Source: Geomonas agri
GTDB lineage: Bacteria; Desulfobacterota; Desulfuromonadia; Geobacterales; Geobacteraceae
DNA length: 64,000 nucleotides
Assembly (NCBI RefSeq): GCF_020179605.1
Contig: NZ_JAINZO010000002.1
Coordinates: 1,550,001 to 1,614,000, forward strand
Reading direction: 5' to 3'
Under the pieces are notes generated by a model. The model did not search any database. It had not been told where the DNA came from and saw only the letters and a program-made list of their open reading frames with translations. This document shows, in pieces, positions 24,649-32,314 of the stretch; position 1 is the first letter of the stretch; each line of letters begins with the position of its first letter. The translations under genes were made by a program, and so were the position numbers.

Positions 24649-25572
24649 ATGCGTCTTCTTCGTTTCCTGCTTCTTTTCCTCCCGTTGTACATTGCCGCGC
24701 CCCACGCCGCCCATGCCCGGCAGATTACCGAATACCGCGCCCTGCGCGAGCCGGTTGTCGACCGTAACGGCCGGGCGCTGTGGGCCGTCAGGAGCTTCAA
24801 GGAGGAAGGGGTTCCGCACCGGCTGGTGGTCGATGCCGCAACCCTGCAGAGCTATGACCTCCCGGCAGCGGACTTGGTCCCCCGGAAGGAGGAAGACTTC
24901 CACGCCACGCGGCTGGGCCGCGCTGTCACGCGCTACACCGCTCCCCCGTACCGGCTGCAAAACGGGGGCGCCACCCGCGCCGATTCCGCGGTTGACGGCT
25001 TTTTCCTCACCGTCGATCTCTGCCCCTCGAAGCGCCCCTTCGAGCGTGAGCTGTTCGAGGTCGCCGAGGCACTCGGCCACGGCAAGGCGGTCCCGGTGGC
25101 CGTCATGGTGACCGGGCTCTGGCTGGGGACCCACCCGGATGAAGTCGCCTATCTGAAGGGGGAGGTGGCGGCGGGTAGGCTGGCGGTCACTTGGGTGAAC
25201 CACTCCTGGCACCACCACTACGATCCGAAGGCGCCCCTGGCCGACAACTTCCTGCTGGCACCGGGCACCGACCTCCGCGCCGAGGTGCTGCAGGTGGAGC
25301 AGGAACTCCTGGCACGCGGCCTGGTTCCTTCCCCCTTCTTCCGCTTTCCCGGGCTGGTTTCCGACGGCGCCGCGATGAAACTGCTGGGCGAACTTGCCCT
25401 GGTACCCATCGGCGCCGACGCCTGGCTGGCCAAGGGGGAGCAACCGCGCCGCGGCAGCTTCATCCTGGTGCACGGCAACGGTAACGAGCCCAAGGGGATC
25501 AAGCTTGCGCTGCCGCTCTTGAAGGGGACGGAGGTGCATCTCATGCCGCTTGCCGCCGCCTTCGCCGAGTGA
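24649..25572 (+). CDS. Secreted polysaccharide-deacetylase-like (NodB fold) protein
   Basis: 307 residues with a signal peptide (RLLRFLLLFLPLYIAAPHA, cleavage near HA-R). The NodB-like motifs are degenerate. Motif 1 is FFLTVDLCPSKRP, where the usual TFDDGP has lost the second, metal-binding Asp. Motif 2 NHSWHHHY keeps the two metal His with H-x3-H spacing. Motif 3 is FFRFPG, and the last motif includes ILVHGNGNEPKG. It could still hydrolyse a glycan or act as a binding protein in the periplasm. It lies 41 bases after the DUF116 gene and may belong to that operon. Confidence 0.7.
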   Translation: MRLLRFLLLFLPLYIAAPHAAHARQITEYRALREPVVDRNGRALWAVRSFKEEGVPHRLVVDAATLQSYDLPAADLVPRKEEDFHATRLGRAVTRYTAPPYRLQNGGATRADSAVDGFFLTVDLCPSKRPFERELFEVAEALGHGKAVPVAVMVTGLWLGTHPDEVAYLKGEVAAGRLAVTWVNHSWHHHYDPKAPLADNFLLAPGTDLRAEVLQVEQELLARGLVPSPFFRFPGLVSDGAAMKLLGELALVPIGADAWLAKGEQPRRGSFILVHGNGNEPKGIKLALPLLKGTEVHLMPLAAAFAE

Positions 25573-25673
25573 TCGCGGTTCCGTCCGCGCCACAACCCGC
25601 GGCCCCAGCCGCACTTCTGCCGGCCGGGTTCCGGCCCCAAGCCGCTCCCGCCGGTCCTGACACGAGGTAGGTC

Positions 25674-26540
25674 ATGAAGACTCTTCTCCTTGCCGTCATA
25701 GCCCTTGCCCTGGTCGCCATTCCCATTTCCAACCGTACCGCCTCCGGTGCCTCTCTAAGAAAGGTGGTCGCCGTCTCTTACGCCCCGGTGCTCAACACCC
25801 CCGATTTCGCTGGCAGCTTCAGCGGCAAGGTGCAGCTCGACCCCTGTCGCGGGGTGCGCCCGATTGAGTTCGTCGCCCTGCCGGGCACCCTCTTTACGGT
25901 GGAGAGGGGACTGGAGCAAAACGGCGTCAAGATACTGCGGGTGACCAGCAACGATTATCCCTATCACTCCAAAACGGGGTTGTTCATCGACGCGCGTTTC
26001 GTTGAAGCGGCGGGGGCTGACACTAAGGAGCGTCGCCCGCACCTCCCGGAACTGGCCGAGATCCAAAAACGACTGTTGGCGGCGCTGGGTAAGCCCTACG
26101 TCTGGGGGGGCAACGTGAAGGACGGTGTTCCGCTTTTGCGCAAGTACTACCCGCAGGGGGACCCGCTGGCGGGGGTGGACTGCTCCGGGCTCCTCTACCA
26201 GGCGACCGACGGCTTTACCCCGCGCAACACGTCGACCCTGATCGGCTACGGCGAGGCGGTGCCGGTGGCGGGGCTAACCGCCGAGCTAATCGCGGCGAAA
26301 CTGAAGCCCCTGGACCTCCTGGTCTGGAACGGACACGTGATGGTGGTGCTGGATGACGATTCCATCATCGAAAGCAGGATGGGGTGCGGCGGGAAGCCCA
26401 GCGGGGTGATGATCACGCCCAGGCTCGAGCTGGTCAGGCAGATCATGAAAACGAGAAAGCCCGCGGACAGCTTCCCTAAGGGGAGCGCCGGGGCCAAGAG
26501 TTTCGTGGTGCGCAGATGGTTCCCCGTCGCGGGGAGATGA
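25674..26540 (+). CDS. Secreted NlpC/P60-family cysteine peptidase-like protein
   Basis: 288 residues with a signal peptide ending near the Ala-Ser-Gly at residue 25. An SH3-like region (about 30-115) precedes the NlpC/P60 domain. Catalytic candidates are Cys170 in GVDCSGLLYQATD and His221 in NGHVMVVLDDDSIIES. GKPYVWGGN is the typical strand before the Cys. Such enzymes cut D-Glu-DAP bonds in peptidoglycan, or handle related amide substrates. It is preceded by AGGTAGGTC and followed, after six bases, by the end of a convergent regulator gene. Confidence 0.8.
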   Translation: MKTLLLAVIALALVAIPISNRTASGASLRKVVAVSYAPVLNTPDFAGSFSGKVQLDPCRGVRPIEFVALPGTLFTVERGLEQNGVKILRVTSNDYPYHSKTGLFIDARFVEAAGADTKERRPHLPELAEIQKRLLAALGKPYVWGGNVKDGVPLLRKYYPQGDPLAGVDCSGLLYQATDGFTPRNTSTLIGYGEAVPVAGLTAELIAAKLKPLDLLVWNGHVMVVLDDDSIIESRMGCGGKPSGVMITPRLELVRQIMKTRKPADSFPKGSAGAKSFVVRRWFPVAGR

Positions 26541-26546
26541 GTCGCC

Positions 26547-27584
26547 CTAGGCCAAGGCGCGCAGGAGGTTGAGGTCTGCCTCTTTTGGGGCGATCTGGTT
26601 CAGCGGGGCCTCCCCGAGCACTTCCTCGGAAGAGGGGAGGGCTCCCTCCGGGACCACCTTCAGGAACACCTCCACTATGCCCGGGTCGAGCGCTGCCCCG
26701 CTCATCGAGCGCACCATCTCCCGGGCCTCGGCCTCGGGATAGCGCTTGCGGTAGGAGCGGTCCATGGTGAGCGCGTCATAGATGTCCGCCACGGAGACGA
26801 TGCGCGCCTCCAGCGGGATCTCCTCCCCGTTCAGCCCCAGCGGGTAGCCGGTCCCGTCGTACTTCTCGTGGTGGTGGCGGATGATGTTCTTGGCCAGTTC
26901 CGAGAGCCGTGCCTTTTCCGCCAGGTCGGCGCCCCAGTCGGTGTGCAGCTTCATGGTTTCGAACTCGTCATCGTTGAGCCGGCCGCTGCCGTTCAAGATC
27001 ATCTCGGAAACGCCAATCTTGCCGCAATCGTGCAGCCAACTGCCGTACTTGATCTGGCGCAGGATGTCCTTGGAGAGTCCCATCGCGTCGGCAATCAGGA
27101 GGGCGTACACCGCCACCCGGTCGCAATGCCCCTTAGTGCTGGGGTCCTTGAGCTCGATGGTCTGGGCCAGGGAGCGCAGCACCGCCTCGTCCTCCCGCCT
27201 CATGGCCTGCACGGTCCGGTAGCGCCTGAGCCCCTCCTGTACCACGTCCAGGATTTCCTGTTCCTTCCACGGTTTCAAGAGGTAGCGGAACACTTCCGAG
27301 CTGTTGATGGCGGCTAGTGCGGTGGCGAGGTCGACGTAGGAGGAGATGAGCACCTTGACGGTGTCCGGGGAAAGCTGGCGCAGTTCGGAGAGAAAGTCGA
27401 GGCCGGACATGCCCGGCATCCGGTTGTCCGAGACCACTACCGCTATCTCGTGGTGGCGGAACAGCTCCAGGGCTTCCGCCGCGTCCCCGGCGGTGAGCAG
27501 TTCGATGCCGTGCGACCTGAACAGGTCCATGGAGTGCTGCAGTATCAGTTTGTTGTCATCCACGAAAAGCACTTCGGCTGCCAT
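26547..27584 (-). CDS. Response regulator with HD-GYP c-di-GMP phosphodiesterase domain
   Basis: 345 residues. The receiver domain (1-120) has VDDN, phospho-acceptor Asp53 in VSDNRMPGMSG, and the conserved Lys in YLLKPW. The HD-GYP domain (about 140-310) shows GHCDRVAVYALLIA, SWLHDCGKIGV with the metal HD pair, HTDWGADL, IIRHHHEKYDGTGYPLGL with the GYP motif, and ARIVSVADIYDALT. This RpfG-like layout hydrolyses c-di-GMP under control of a histidine kinase. The kinase is most likely the one encoded at 28523-30253, although another response regulator lies in between. Confidence 0.92.
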   Translation of the reverse strand: MAAEVLFVDDNKLILQHSMDLFRSHGIELLTAGDAAEALELFRHHEIAVVVSDNRMPGMSGLDFLSELRQLSPDTVKVLISSYVDLATALAAINSSEVFRYLLKPWKEQEILDVVQEGLRRYRTVQAMRREDEAVLRSLAQTIELKDPSTKGHCDRVAVYALLIADAMGLSKDILRQIKYGSWLHDCGKIGVSEMILNGSGRLNDDEFETMKLHTDWGADLAEKARLSELAKNIIRHHHEKYDGTGYPLGLNGEEIPLEARIVSVADIYDALTMDRSYRKRYPEAEAREMVRSMSGAALDPGIVEVFLKVVPEGALPSSEEVLGEAPLNQIAPKEADLNLLRALA

Positions 27585-27861
27585 CGGTGCATCCCCCGCT
27601 CAACAATTCATTGCATAAAAAGCAGTTCACTCCATGTTTGGGCCGCCAAGACGCGGTCGAACGCGGGTGCATCGTATTCCTTCGCTGTTTTCTTGTCAAT
27701 TCCTAATCTCTACGTGAAAGACGCAGTAACGAGGAGTTGGCTCACTTGGCGCAGCAGTTCATCAAGTCGTTGCCGATCCGGCTTTTCAAGGTGCGGTGTC
27801 GTAGCGACCGACGGCTCCGGCTTGAGACGCGTGCCACTGACCTGTTGGCACGGAAAGAGGG

Positions 27862-28521
27862 TTACTCCGAAACATCCATGTTCATCCGGTAGGTCCCGTA
27901 CTTGATCCGGGTCAGCACGTTCTTTTCCAGCATAATCTGGAAGGTGGCGACGACGGTCGGTTTGCTGGCGCTCAGGGCCTCCGCCACCTCGTCGTACGTG
28001 CCATGGAACGTGTTGTCCGCGTCAAGGTGGTTCAGGACGTACTCCATAATTTCGGCGCGCCTGCCACCGAGGGTATCCAGGATCTTGAGGACGAACTCCT
28101 TTTTTTCCACCCCGTTGTTCGACTCTTTCCCCTCGGTTACCTTCCTGATCGCCAGGTCGGAAAGGAGCTCCAGCATGTCGTGGAAATTGAACGGCTTCAA
28201 GAGGTAGCCGTCAGCCTTGTAGCGGAAAGCGTCGAGCAGGTACTCCGACTCCGAATGGGCCGAAACCATGACCACCGCAACCGCCGGCATCTTCTGCTTT
28301 ATGGCATTGAGCAGTTCGAGACCGGACATGCCGGGCATGCGGATGTCGGTCAGCACAATGTCCGGGTGATGCTCTTCCAGCGCATGCAGGGCCTCATCGG
28401 CGCTGCCGACACAGATCGTGTTTTTGCTGAAACTGCTCAGTACCAGCTTCATCTGCTCTCTGGCCGTCTCCTCGTCATCCACAAAAAGAATCGTCATTTG
28501 TTGCAACGCGGTTACGTTCAC
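27862..28521 (-). CDS. Response regulator with C-terminal winged-helix-like domain
   Basis: 219 residues. The receiver domain has ILFVDDEETA, phospho-acceptor Asp59 in TDIRMPGMSG, a Ser/His switch region VMVSAHSES and the Lys in YLLKPF. After a charged linker, residues about 140-215 form a helical domain with YDEVAEALSASKPTVVATFQ, which reads as a helix-turn-helix, followed by a wing-like ending (TRIKYGTYRMN). It is not of the OmpR, NarL or NtrC type. The stop is one base after the kinase gene end, so the kinase and this regulator form a two-component pair. It is a candidate regulator of the divergent assT cluster. Confidence 0.85.
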   Translation of the reverse strand: MNVTALQQMTILFVDDEETAREQMKLVLSSFSKNTICVGSADEALHALEEHHPDIVLTDIRMPGMSGLELLNAIKQKMPAVAVVMVSAHSESEYLLDAFRYKADGYLLKPFNFHDMLELLSDLAIRKVTEGKESNNGVEKKEFVLKILDTLGGRRAEIMEYVLNHLDADNTFHGTYDEVAEALSASKPTVVATFQIMLEKNVLTRIKYGTYRMNMDVSE

Positions 28522-28522
28522 A

Positions 28523-30253
28523 TTATCCCCCTTCGGTTATTCTGGCGAATTGCACACAGATGCAGGCCCCGTGCAGGTCTTTCCCCTGCAGCTCAAAGGA
28601 CCTGTTCTCCGCCCACACCTTGCCCTTGTCAAGATTGCTGACGATCTGGTGACACAGGTAGAGTCCGAGCCCCGTGCCGTCGCCCTTGTCCTTGGTGGTC
28701 ACGTACGGCTCGAAGATACGCTTGAGCAGATGCTCCGGAATCCCCCCCCCATTGTCCTGGAAGGTCACGGTCACCAGGCCTCCCGCCTCCTCGCTGCAGG
28801 AAAGCAGGATGAACCGGTCGCCCGCCACCAGGGATAGCTGATCCCGGGCGTTCAACAGCACATTGATGGTCAGTTGCACCAGGTCGTTGACGAAGCCCAT
28901 GGCATGCACCGGCGCTGTGATCCGGTTGTCGATGGTGATCCGGCTTTGTTCCATGACCGGGGCGACCATCGAGATGGCCCGCTCGACCGATGCTTGCAGG
29001 TCGATCATCGTCCGGCTGCTGCCCGACATCAGCAGCGATCGCCAGTCATCTATGATGTTCGACATGTATTGAATGTTCTGGTTCGCCTGCGTGATCTGGT
29101 TGTTGAGCAGGGTGTCGTCCAGTTTGCCGAACTGGTTCTGCAACCCGATGTTCTGAACGATCAGCGACAGGTTGTAGAGCGGTTGCCTCCATTGATGTCC
29201 GATGTGCCCCAGCATCTCGCCGAGGGCGCACTGTTTGGAGCGCTGGGCCAGCATGTTGCCTTGCTCGGTGATGATGCGCTCGTACTTTCTGAACCCGACC
29301 ATGTTGATACACAGCATGACGCATGCGGTGATGGCGAAGAACAGCAACCAGACGTAGAAATAGCCCCAGTGCCGGAGCCGCAGTTCGGTCATGTCGTAGG
29401 CAACGAGGTACTTGCCGACTTCGCGACCCGCGTTGTTGCGCAGGACCTGGGAGGTACTGACCAGGTAGTACCTGTCGCCGATTTGTATGTCGTTTCTGCT
29501 CCGCCGGAAGTCTATTCTGTCCTTGAACTGGTTGAAGAACTCGGCGTCGTTGGCTTTTAGCCTGCGGTAGTAGTCATAGACAAACTCGGCTGAATTTGGC
29601 CTAAATCCACTGCTACTGTCGATTAATTTGCCCCTGGAAAAGATGGCTGTTCTGACGTCACTGAAGAACCACTTGAGGTTGTAGTGAAAAAATGAAACGT
29701 CGACCCCGATCTCGATGGTTCCTACCACATTGCCCTGAGCGTCCCGCACCGGAAGGACCGTGCAGAAGTAGAGGGGGACGATATTGCTCTCGTATCCGTA
29801 GGAATATTTCTTGGTGGCGAAGACCTCTTTGCCGACGCTCGGTTTGAACTGCGCCGGGTCATGCAGGACGGATGGCGGCGTCATGTGAAATCTAAGTTTC
29901 CCGTTGCCGTCATAGATCAGCACCGAAATAACCGGAACGTACCTTTTGCCGAAATCCTGGAAAACGGGCTCGGCCACCTTCTGGAGCGACTCCTCGTTAC
30001 CTGTCTGCAGCAACTCGGCGAAGCGCTTCTCCTTTGCAATCGTGGATACGTAGCTGACCAGCCGCGAGCAGAGATATTCCGATTCGCTGTCGTGCGCGTT
30101 CTTTATGAAACTGTTGATCTTGTTGGCGAAGTAGGCGTAGTCGGACGTCCTCTTGTGCAGATCCATCAGGGAAAAGAAGCAGAACATGCAGAAGAGCAGG
30201 ACGTAGGTGACGATCACGATACGGTTCTTGCTTGCTTCCAGAAACCTTTTCAC
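28523..30253 (-). CDS. Membrane sensor histidine kinase with periplasmic Cache-like domain
   Basis: About 576 residues. An N-terminal membrane helix (NRIVIVTYVLLFCMFCFFS), then a periplasmic domain of about 270 residues, then a second helix (GYFYVWLLFFAITACVMLC). The periplasmic part contains dCache-like strands (VISVLIYDGNGKLRFH, VLPVRDAQGNVVGTIEIGVD). The H-box is LGEMLGHIGHQWRQPL, the N-box NVLLNARDQL, and the G boxes DNGGGIP and GDGTGLGLYLC. The HWRQPL type belongs to the HK4-like group. The GTG at 30253 follows GGGAGGG and is preferred over an ATG at 30304. It is divergent from dsbL, so it may sense a substrate of that cluster. Confidence 0.88.
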   Translation of the reverse strand: MKRFLEASKNRIVIVTYVLLFCMFCFFSLMDLHKRTSDYAYFANKINSFIKNAHDSESEYLCSRLVSYVSTIAKEKRFAELLQTGNEESLQKVAEPVFQDFGKRYVPVISVLIYDGNGKLRFHMTPPSVLHDPAQFKPSVGKEVFATKKYSYGYESNIVPLYFCTVLPVRDAQGNVVGTIEIGVDVSFFHYNLKWFFSDVRTAIFSRGKLIDSSSGFRPNSAEFVYDYYRRLKANDAEFFNQFKDRIDFRRSRNDIQIGDRYYLVSTSQVLRNNAGREVGKYLVAYDMTELRLRHWGYFYVWLLFFAITACVMLCINMVGFRKYERIITEQGNMLAQRSKQCALGEMLGHIGHQWRQPLYNLSLIVQNIGLQNQFGKLDDTLLNNQITQANQNIQYMSNIIDDWRSLLMSGSSRTMIDLQASVERAISMVAPVMEQSRITIDNRITAPVHAMGFVNDLVQLTINVLLNARDQLSLVAGDRFILLSCSEEAGGLVTVTFQDNGGGIPEHLLKRIFEPYVTTKDKGDGTGLGLYLCHQIVSNLDKGKVWAENRSFELQGKDLHGACICVQFARITEGG

Positions 30254-30372
30254 TGTTGCGTCCCTCCCTTCACTCCCGATCGCGAACCGGTCCCCGTGGC
30301 GCACCCCGGCTTCCTGTCGCAGCGGCCCAGCCTAAAAACCAGTTTAGTTTACTTCGTTATAACAATATATGT

Positions 30373-30753
30373 AAACCAAAAAGTAGGGGAAGGCATACAA
30401 ATCTTCCCGACCGCCCCTCCATTCGCACTATCTTGCCCCCTCGACAGTACCCTAACCCTGTCATAGCAACATTCCCCCACTCTCATGATGTAGCCTGCCA
30501 CGTGACTTAATTTCCTGTTTTTATTGGACTGAAACAGAGGCGTCCACCCCGCTGCCAGCACGACAAGCCCCTGTGAGATACGTGGGCGCAACCTGTGCGA
30601 AAAAAAATTGATAAAAACTGCTTGACACTCTGCTTTTGGTTTTGTTAAATAAACTAAAAAGCAACATATGCTACTGATAAAAACCAAAAGTTGGGAAATT
30701 TGTGGATGTGGCGCTTGATTGAGTGATTAGAGTTTATTTTTTCAAACCAAAAC
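30373..30753. promoter_or_regulatory. Repeated AAACCAAAA motif, candidate operator set
   Basis: Copies lie at 30373-30381 (+), 30634-30642 (complement, TTTTGGTTT), 30681-30689 (+) and 30744-30752 (+). The middle two form an inverted repeat with centres about 47 bases apart and almost five helical turns of spacing. The motif is not seen elsewhere in the intergenic parts of the window that I checked. Confidence 0.5.
30622..30650 (+). promoter_or_regulatory. Candidate sigma-70 promoter of the dsbL-dsbI-assT cluster
   Basis: TTGACA (30622-30627) and TTAAAT (30645-30650) have the ideal 17-base spacing. The spacer contains TTTTGGTTT (30634-30642), one of four repeated motif copies, so a bound regulator would block RNA polymerase. 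The predicted leader is about 220 bases. Confidence 0.55.
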
Positions 30754-30874
30754 AGGGCAACGCTGTACCGGCAGGCCTCAAAAGAAAGGAGGGACGCGAC
30801 GGATCGGATGTCACACGAGAGGAAACGGAGCCAGGATCAGCAGTAACAACCATACGCTACAAAGGAGACAGGTC

Positions 30875-31537
30875 ATGTTCAAATTCGCAAAAACCATCAT
30901 CAAGAGTTTCGCACTGGTAGCCCTTCTCGCCGGCACCAGCTTCGCCTTCACCGAGGGGACCGATTACGTCAAGCTGGCGAAACCGATCCCGAACGCCCAG
31001 GGGACCCTGATCAAGGTGTTCAGCTACGATTGCCCGTTCTGCTACAAGTACGACAAGAAGATCACTCCGAACCTGGTTCCCAAGCTGCCGAGCGATCTGA
31101 AGTTCCGCCCCTTCCATCTGAAAACCAAGGGCAAGTACGGCGTCCAGGGCAGCGAGCTCTTTGCCGTGCTGCTGCTCAAGGATCAGAAAGCCGGCCTCTC
31201 CGACCGTGATCTCTACACCGAGAAATCCCTCTTGAAAAAGGCCAAGATGGCCTACTACACCGCCTACCACGATAAGAAGGAACGCTGGGATGCGGGTCCC
31301 GACGCCTACCTGAAGACCGGTCTCGACGCAGTCGGCATGAGCAAGGCTGAGTTCGACAAGGCGAAAGCGGATCCCAAGGTCAAGGCGCTGCTCAAAGAGT
31401 GGGACCAGTCCTATGACGTCGCCAAGGTCCAAGGCGTTCCCGGCTTCGTCGTTAACGGCAAGTACCTCGTCATGACCAAGAGCATCACTTCCATAGACGG
31501 CATGCTGAAGCTCATCAACGAGTTGAAGACCAAATAA
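30875..31537 (+). CDS. dsbL: DsbA-type periplasmic thiol oxidase (DsbL-like)
   Basis: 220 residues with a signal peptide (KKT-type n-region, FALVALLAGTSFAF). The thioredoxin-like domain holds the CxxC pair Cys53-Pro-Phe-Cys56 in SYDCPFCYKYDKK and the cis-Pro loop VQGVPGFVVNGKYLV. The CPFC active site and the basic surface are as in DsbL, the dedicated oxidant for arylsulfate sulfotransferase. The neighbours dsbI and assT match the known assT-dsbL-dsbI locus, though in a different order. It is preceded by AAAGGAGACAGGTC and is the first gene of the rightward cluster. Confidence 0.9.
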   Translation: MFKFAKTIIKSFALVALLAGTSFAFTEGTDYVKLAKPIPNAQGTLIKVFSYDCPFCYKYDKKITPNLVPKLPSDLKFRPFHLKTKGKYGVQGSELFAVLLLKDQKAGLSDRDLYTEKSLLKKAKMAYYTAYHDKKERWDAGPDAYLKTGLDAVGMSKAEFDKAKADPKVKALLKEWDQSYDVAKVQGVPGFVVNGKYLVMTKSITSIDGMLKLINELKTK

Positions 31538-31548
31538 GGAGGCACGTC

Positions 31549-32256
31549 GTGAAACTCTCAGAAATGATCGGCAGCTTCAGGTCGGACCCGGTAGGAACCA
31601 TCAGCCAGTGGCAGGACAAGCGTTTTCTCTGGATCCTCATGGCGGGGCTCAGCCTGTTCATGGTCATCCTGGCCCACTCCGTGTTCCAGATCTGGCTCTA
31701 CATGAGACCCTGCGAGCAGTGCGTCTACATAAGGCTCGCCTTCTTCGCCATGGCCTTCGGCGGCATCCTTGCGGCCATCAAGCCCTCGAATCCCGGCCTG
31801 AAGATCGTCGGCTACCTGTTCGCCATCTGGGGAAGCTTCAAAGGCGTCCTCTACAGCATCAAACTCAACAAGATCCACCACGCCGCCCACAGCGATGACC
31901 TCTTCGGCGTGCAGGGGTGCTCCCCGGAGCCCACCTTCCCGTTCCACCTGCCGCTGGACAAGTGGTCCCCGGAATGGTTCAAGCCGACCGGCGACTGCGG
32001 CTACGACAACCCGATCATTCCCGACGGGGCGCAGCTGAGCGCCATGCAGAAGGCCATCACCGACTTCTACTCGGAAGGGTGGTACCTCTGGCCTCCCACC
32101 CACTTCATGAACATGGCGCAGTGCACCGTCATCACCTTCGGCGTGATCCTCCTGGCCCTGCTGGTGGCGGCAGCCTGCTGGAGCGTCACCTTGGTGCGCA
32201 AGCGCCAAACCGCGGCACACGTAGAAACGTCCAGCTACACCGGCAAGTTGGCATAA
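31549..32256 (+). CDS. dsbI: DsbB-type quinone-linked disulfide oxidase (DsbI-like)
   Basis: 235 residues of inner-membrane protein with about four to five helices. The first periplasmic loop has Cys55-x2-Cys58 (MRPCEQCVY). The second, longer loop has a second cysteine pair (VQGCSPEPTF ... PTGDCGYDN). That is the four-cysteine layout of DsbB/DsbI, which passes electrons from DsbL to quinones. At over 230 residues it is longer than classical DsbB (about 176), as expected for the DsbI group. It follows dsbL after 11 bases with AAGGAGG in front. Confidence 0.9.
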   Translation: MKLSEMIGSFRSDPVGTISQWQDKRFLWILMAGLSLFMVILAHSVFQIWLYMRPCEQCVYIRLAFFAMAFGGILAAIKPSNPGLKIVGYLFAIWGSFKGVLYSIKLNKIHHAAHSDDLFGVQGCSPEPTFPFHLPLDKWSPEWFKPTGDCGYDNPIIPDGAQLSAMQKAITDFYSEGWYLWPPTHFMNMAQCTVITFGVILLALLVAAACWSVTLVRKRQTAAHVETSSYTGKLA

Positions 32257-32314
32257 CGACAATCTCGGCGTGAGGGGCGGCGCGTCCGCCCCGGACAACA
32301 AAAAGGAGAACAGT

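Larger units (their letters stand above)
30254..30874. other. 621-base divergent intergenic region
   Basis: This AT-richer region between the sensor kinase and dsbL holds four copies of AAACCAAAA, two of them in inverted orientation around the candidate dsbL promoter. No gene is supported. The stretch 30760-30874 would be the 5' leader of dsbL. Confidence 0.6.

Noticed and set aside
27585-27861. Possible mobile-element remnant between the two regulators
   Set aside because: No inverted repeats, target duplications or transposase fragments were found.
30535-30610. Minus-strand stretch resembling a GEMM (c-di-GMP) riboswitch (CGCACAGG ... GGCAGCGGGGT)
   Set aside because: The middle ACGCAAAGCC block is missing, the distance between the two ends is too short, and the second paired element does not close. 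Partial likeness only.
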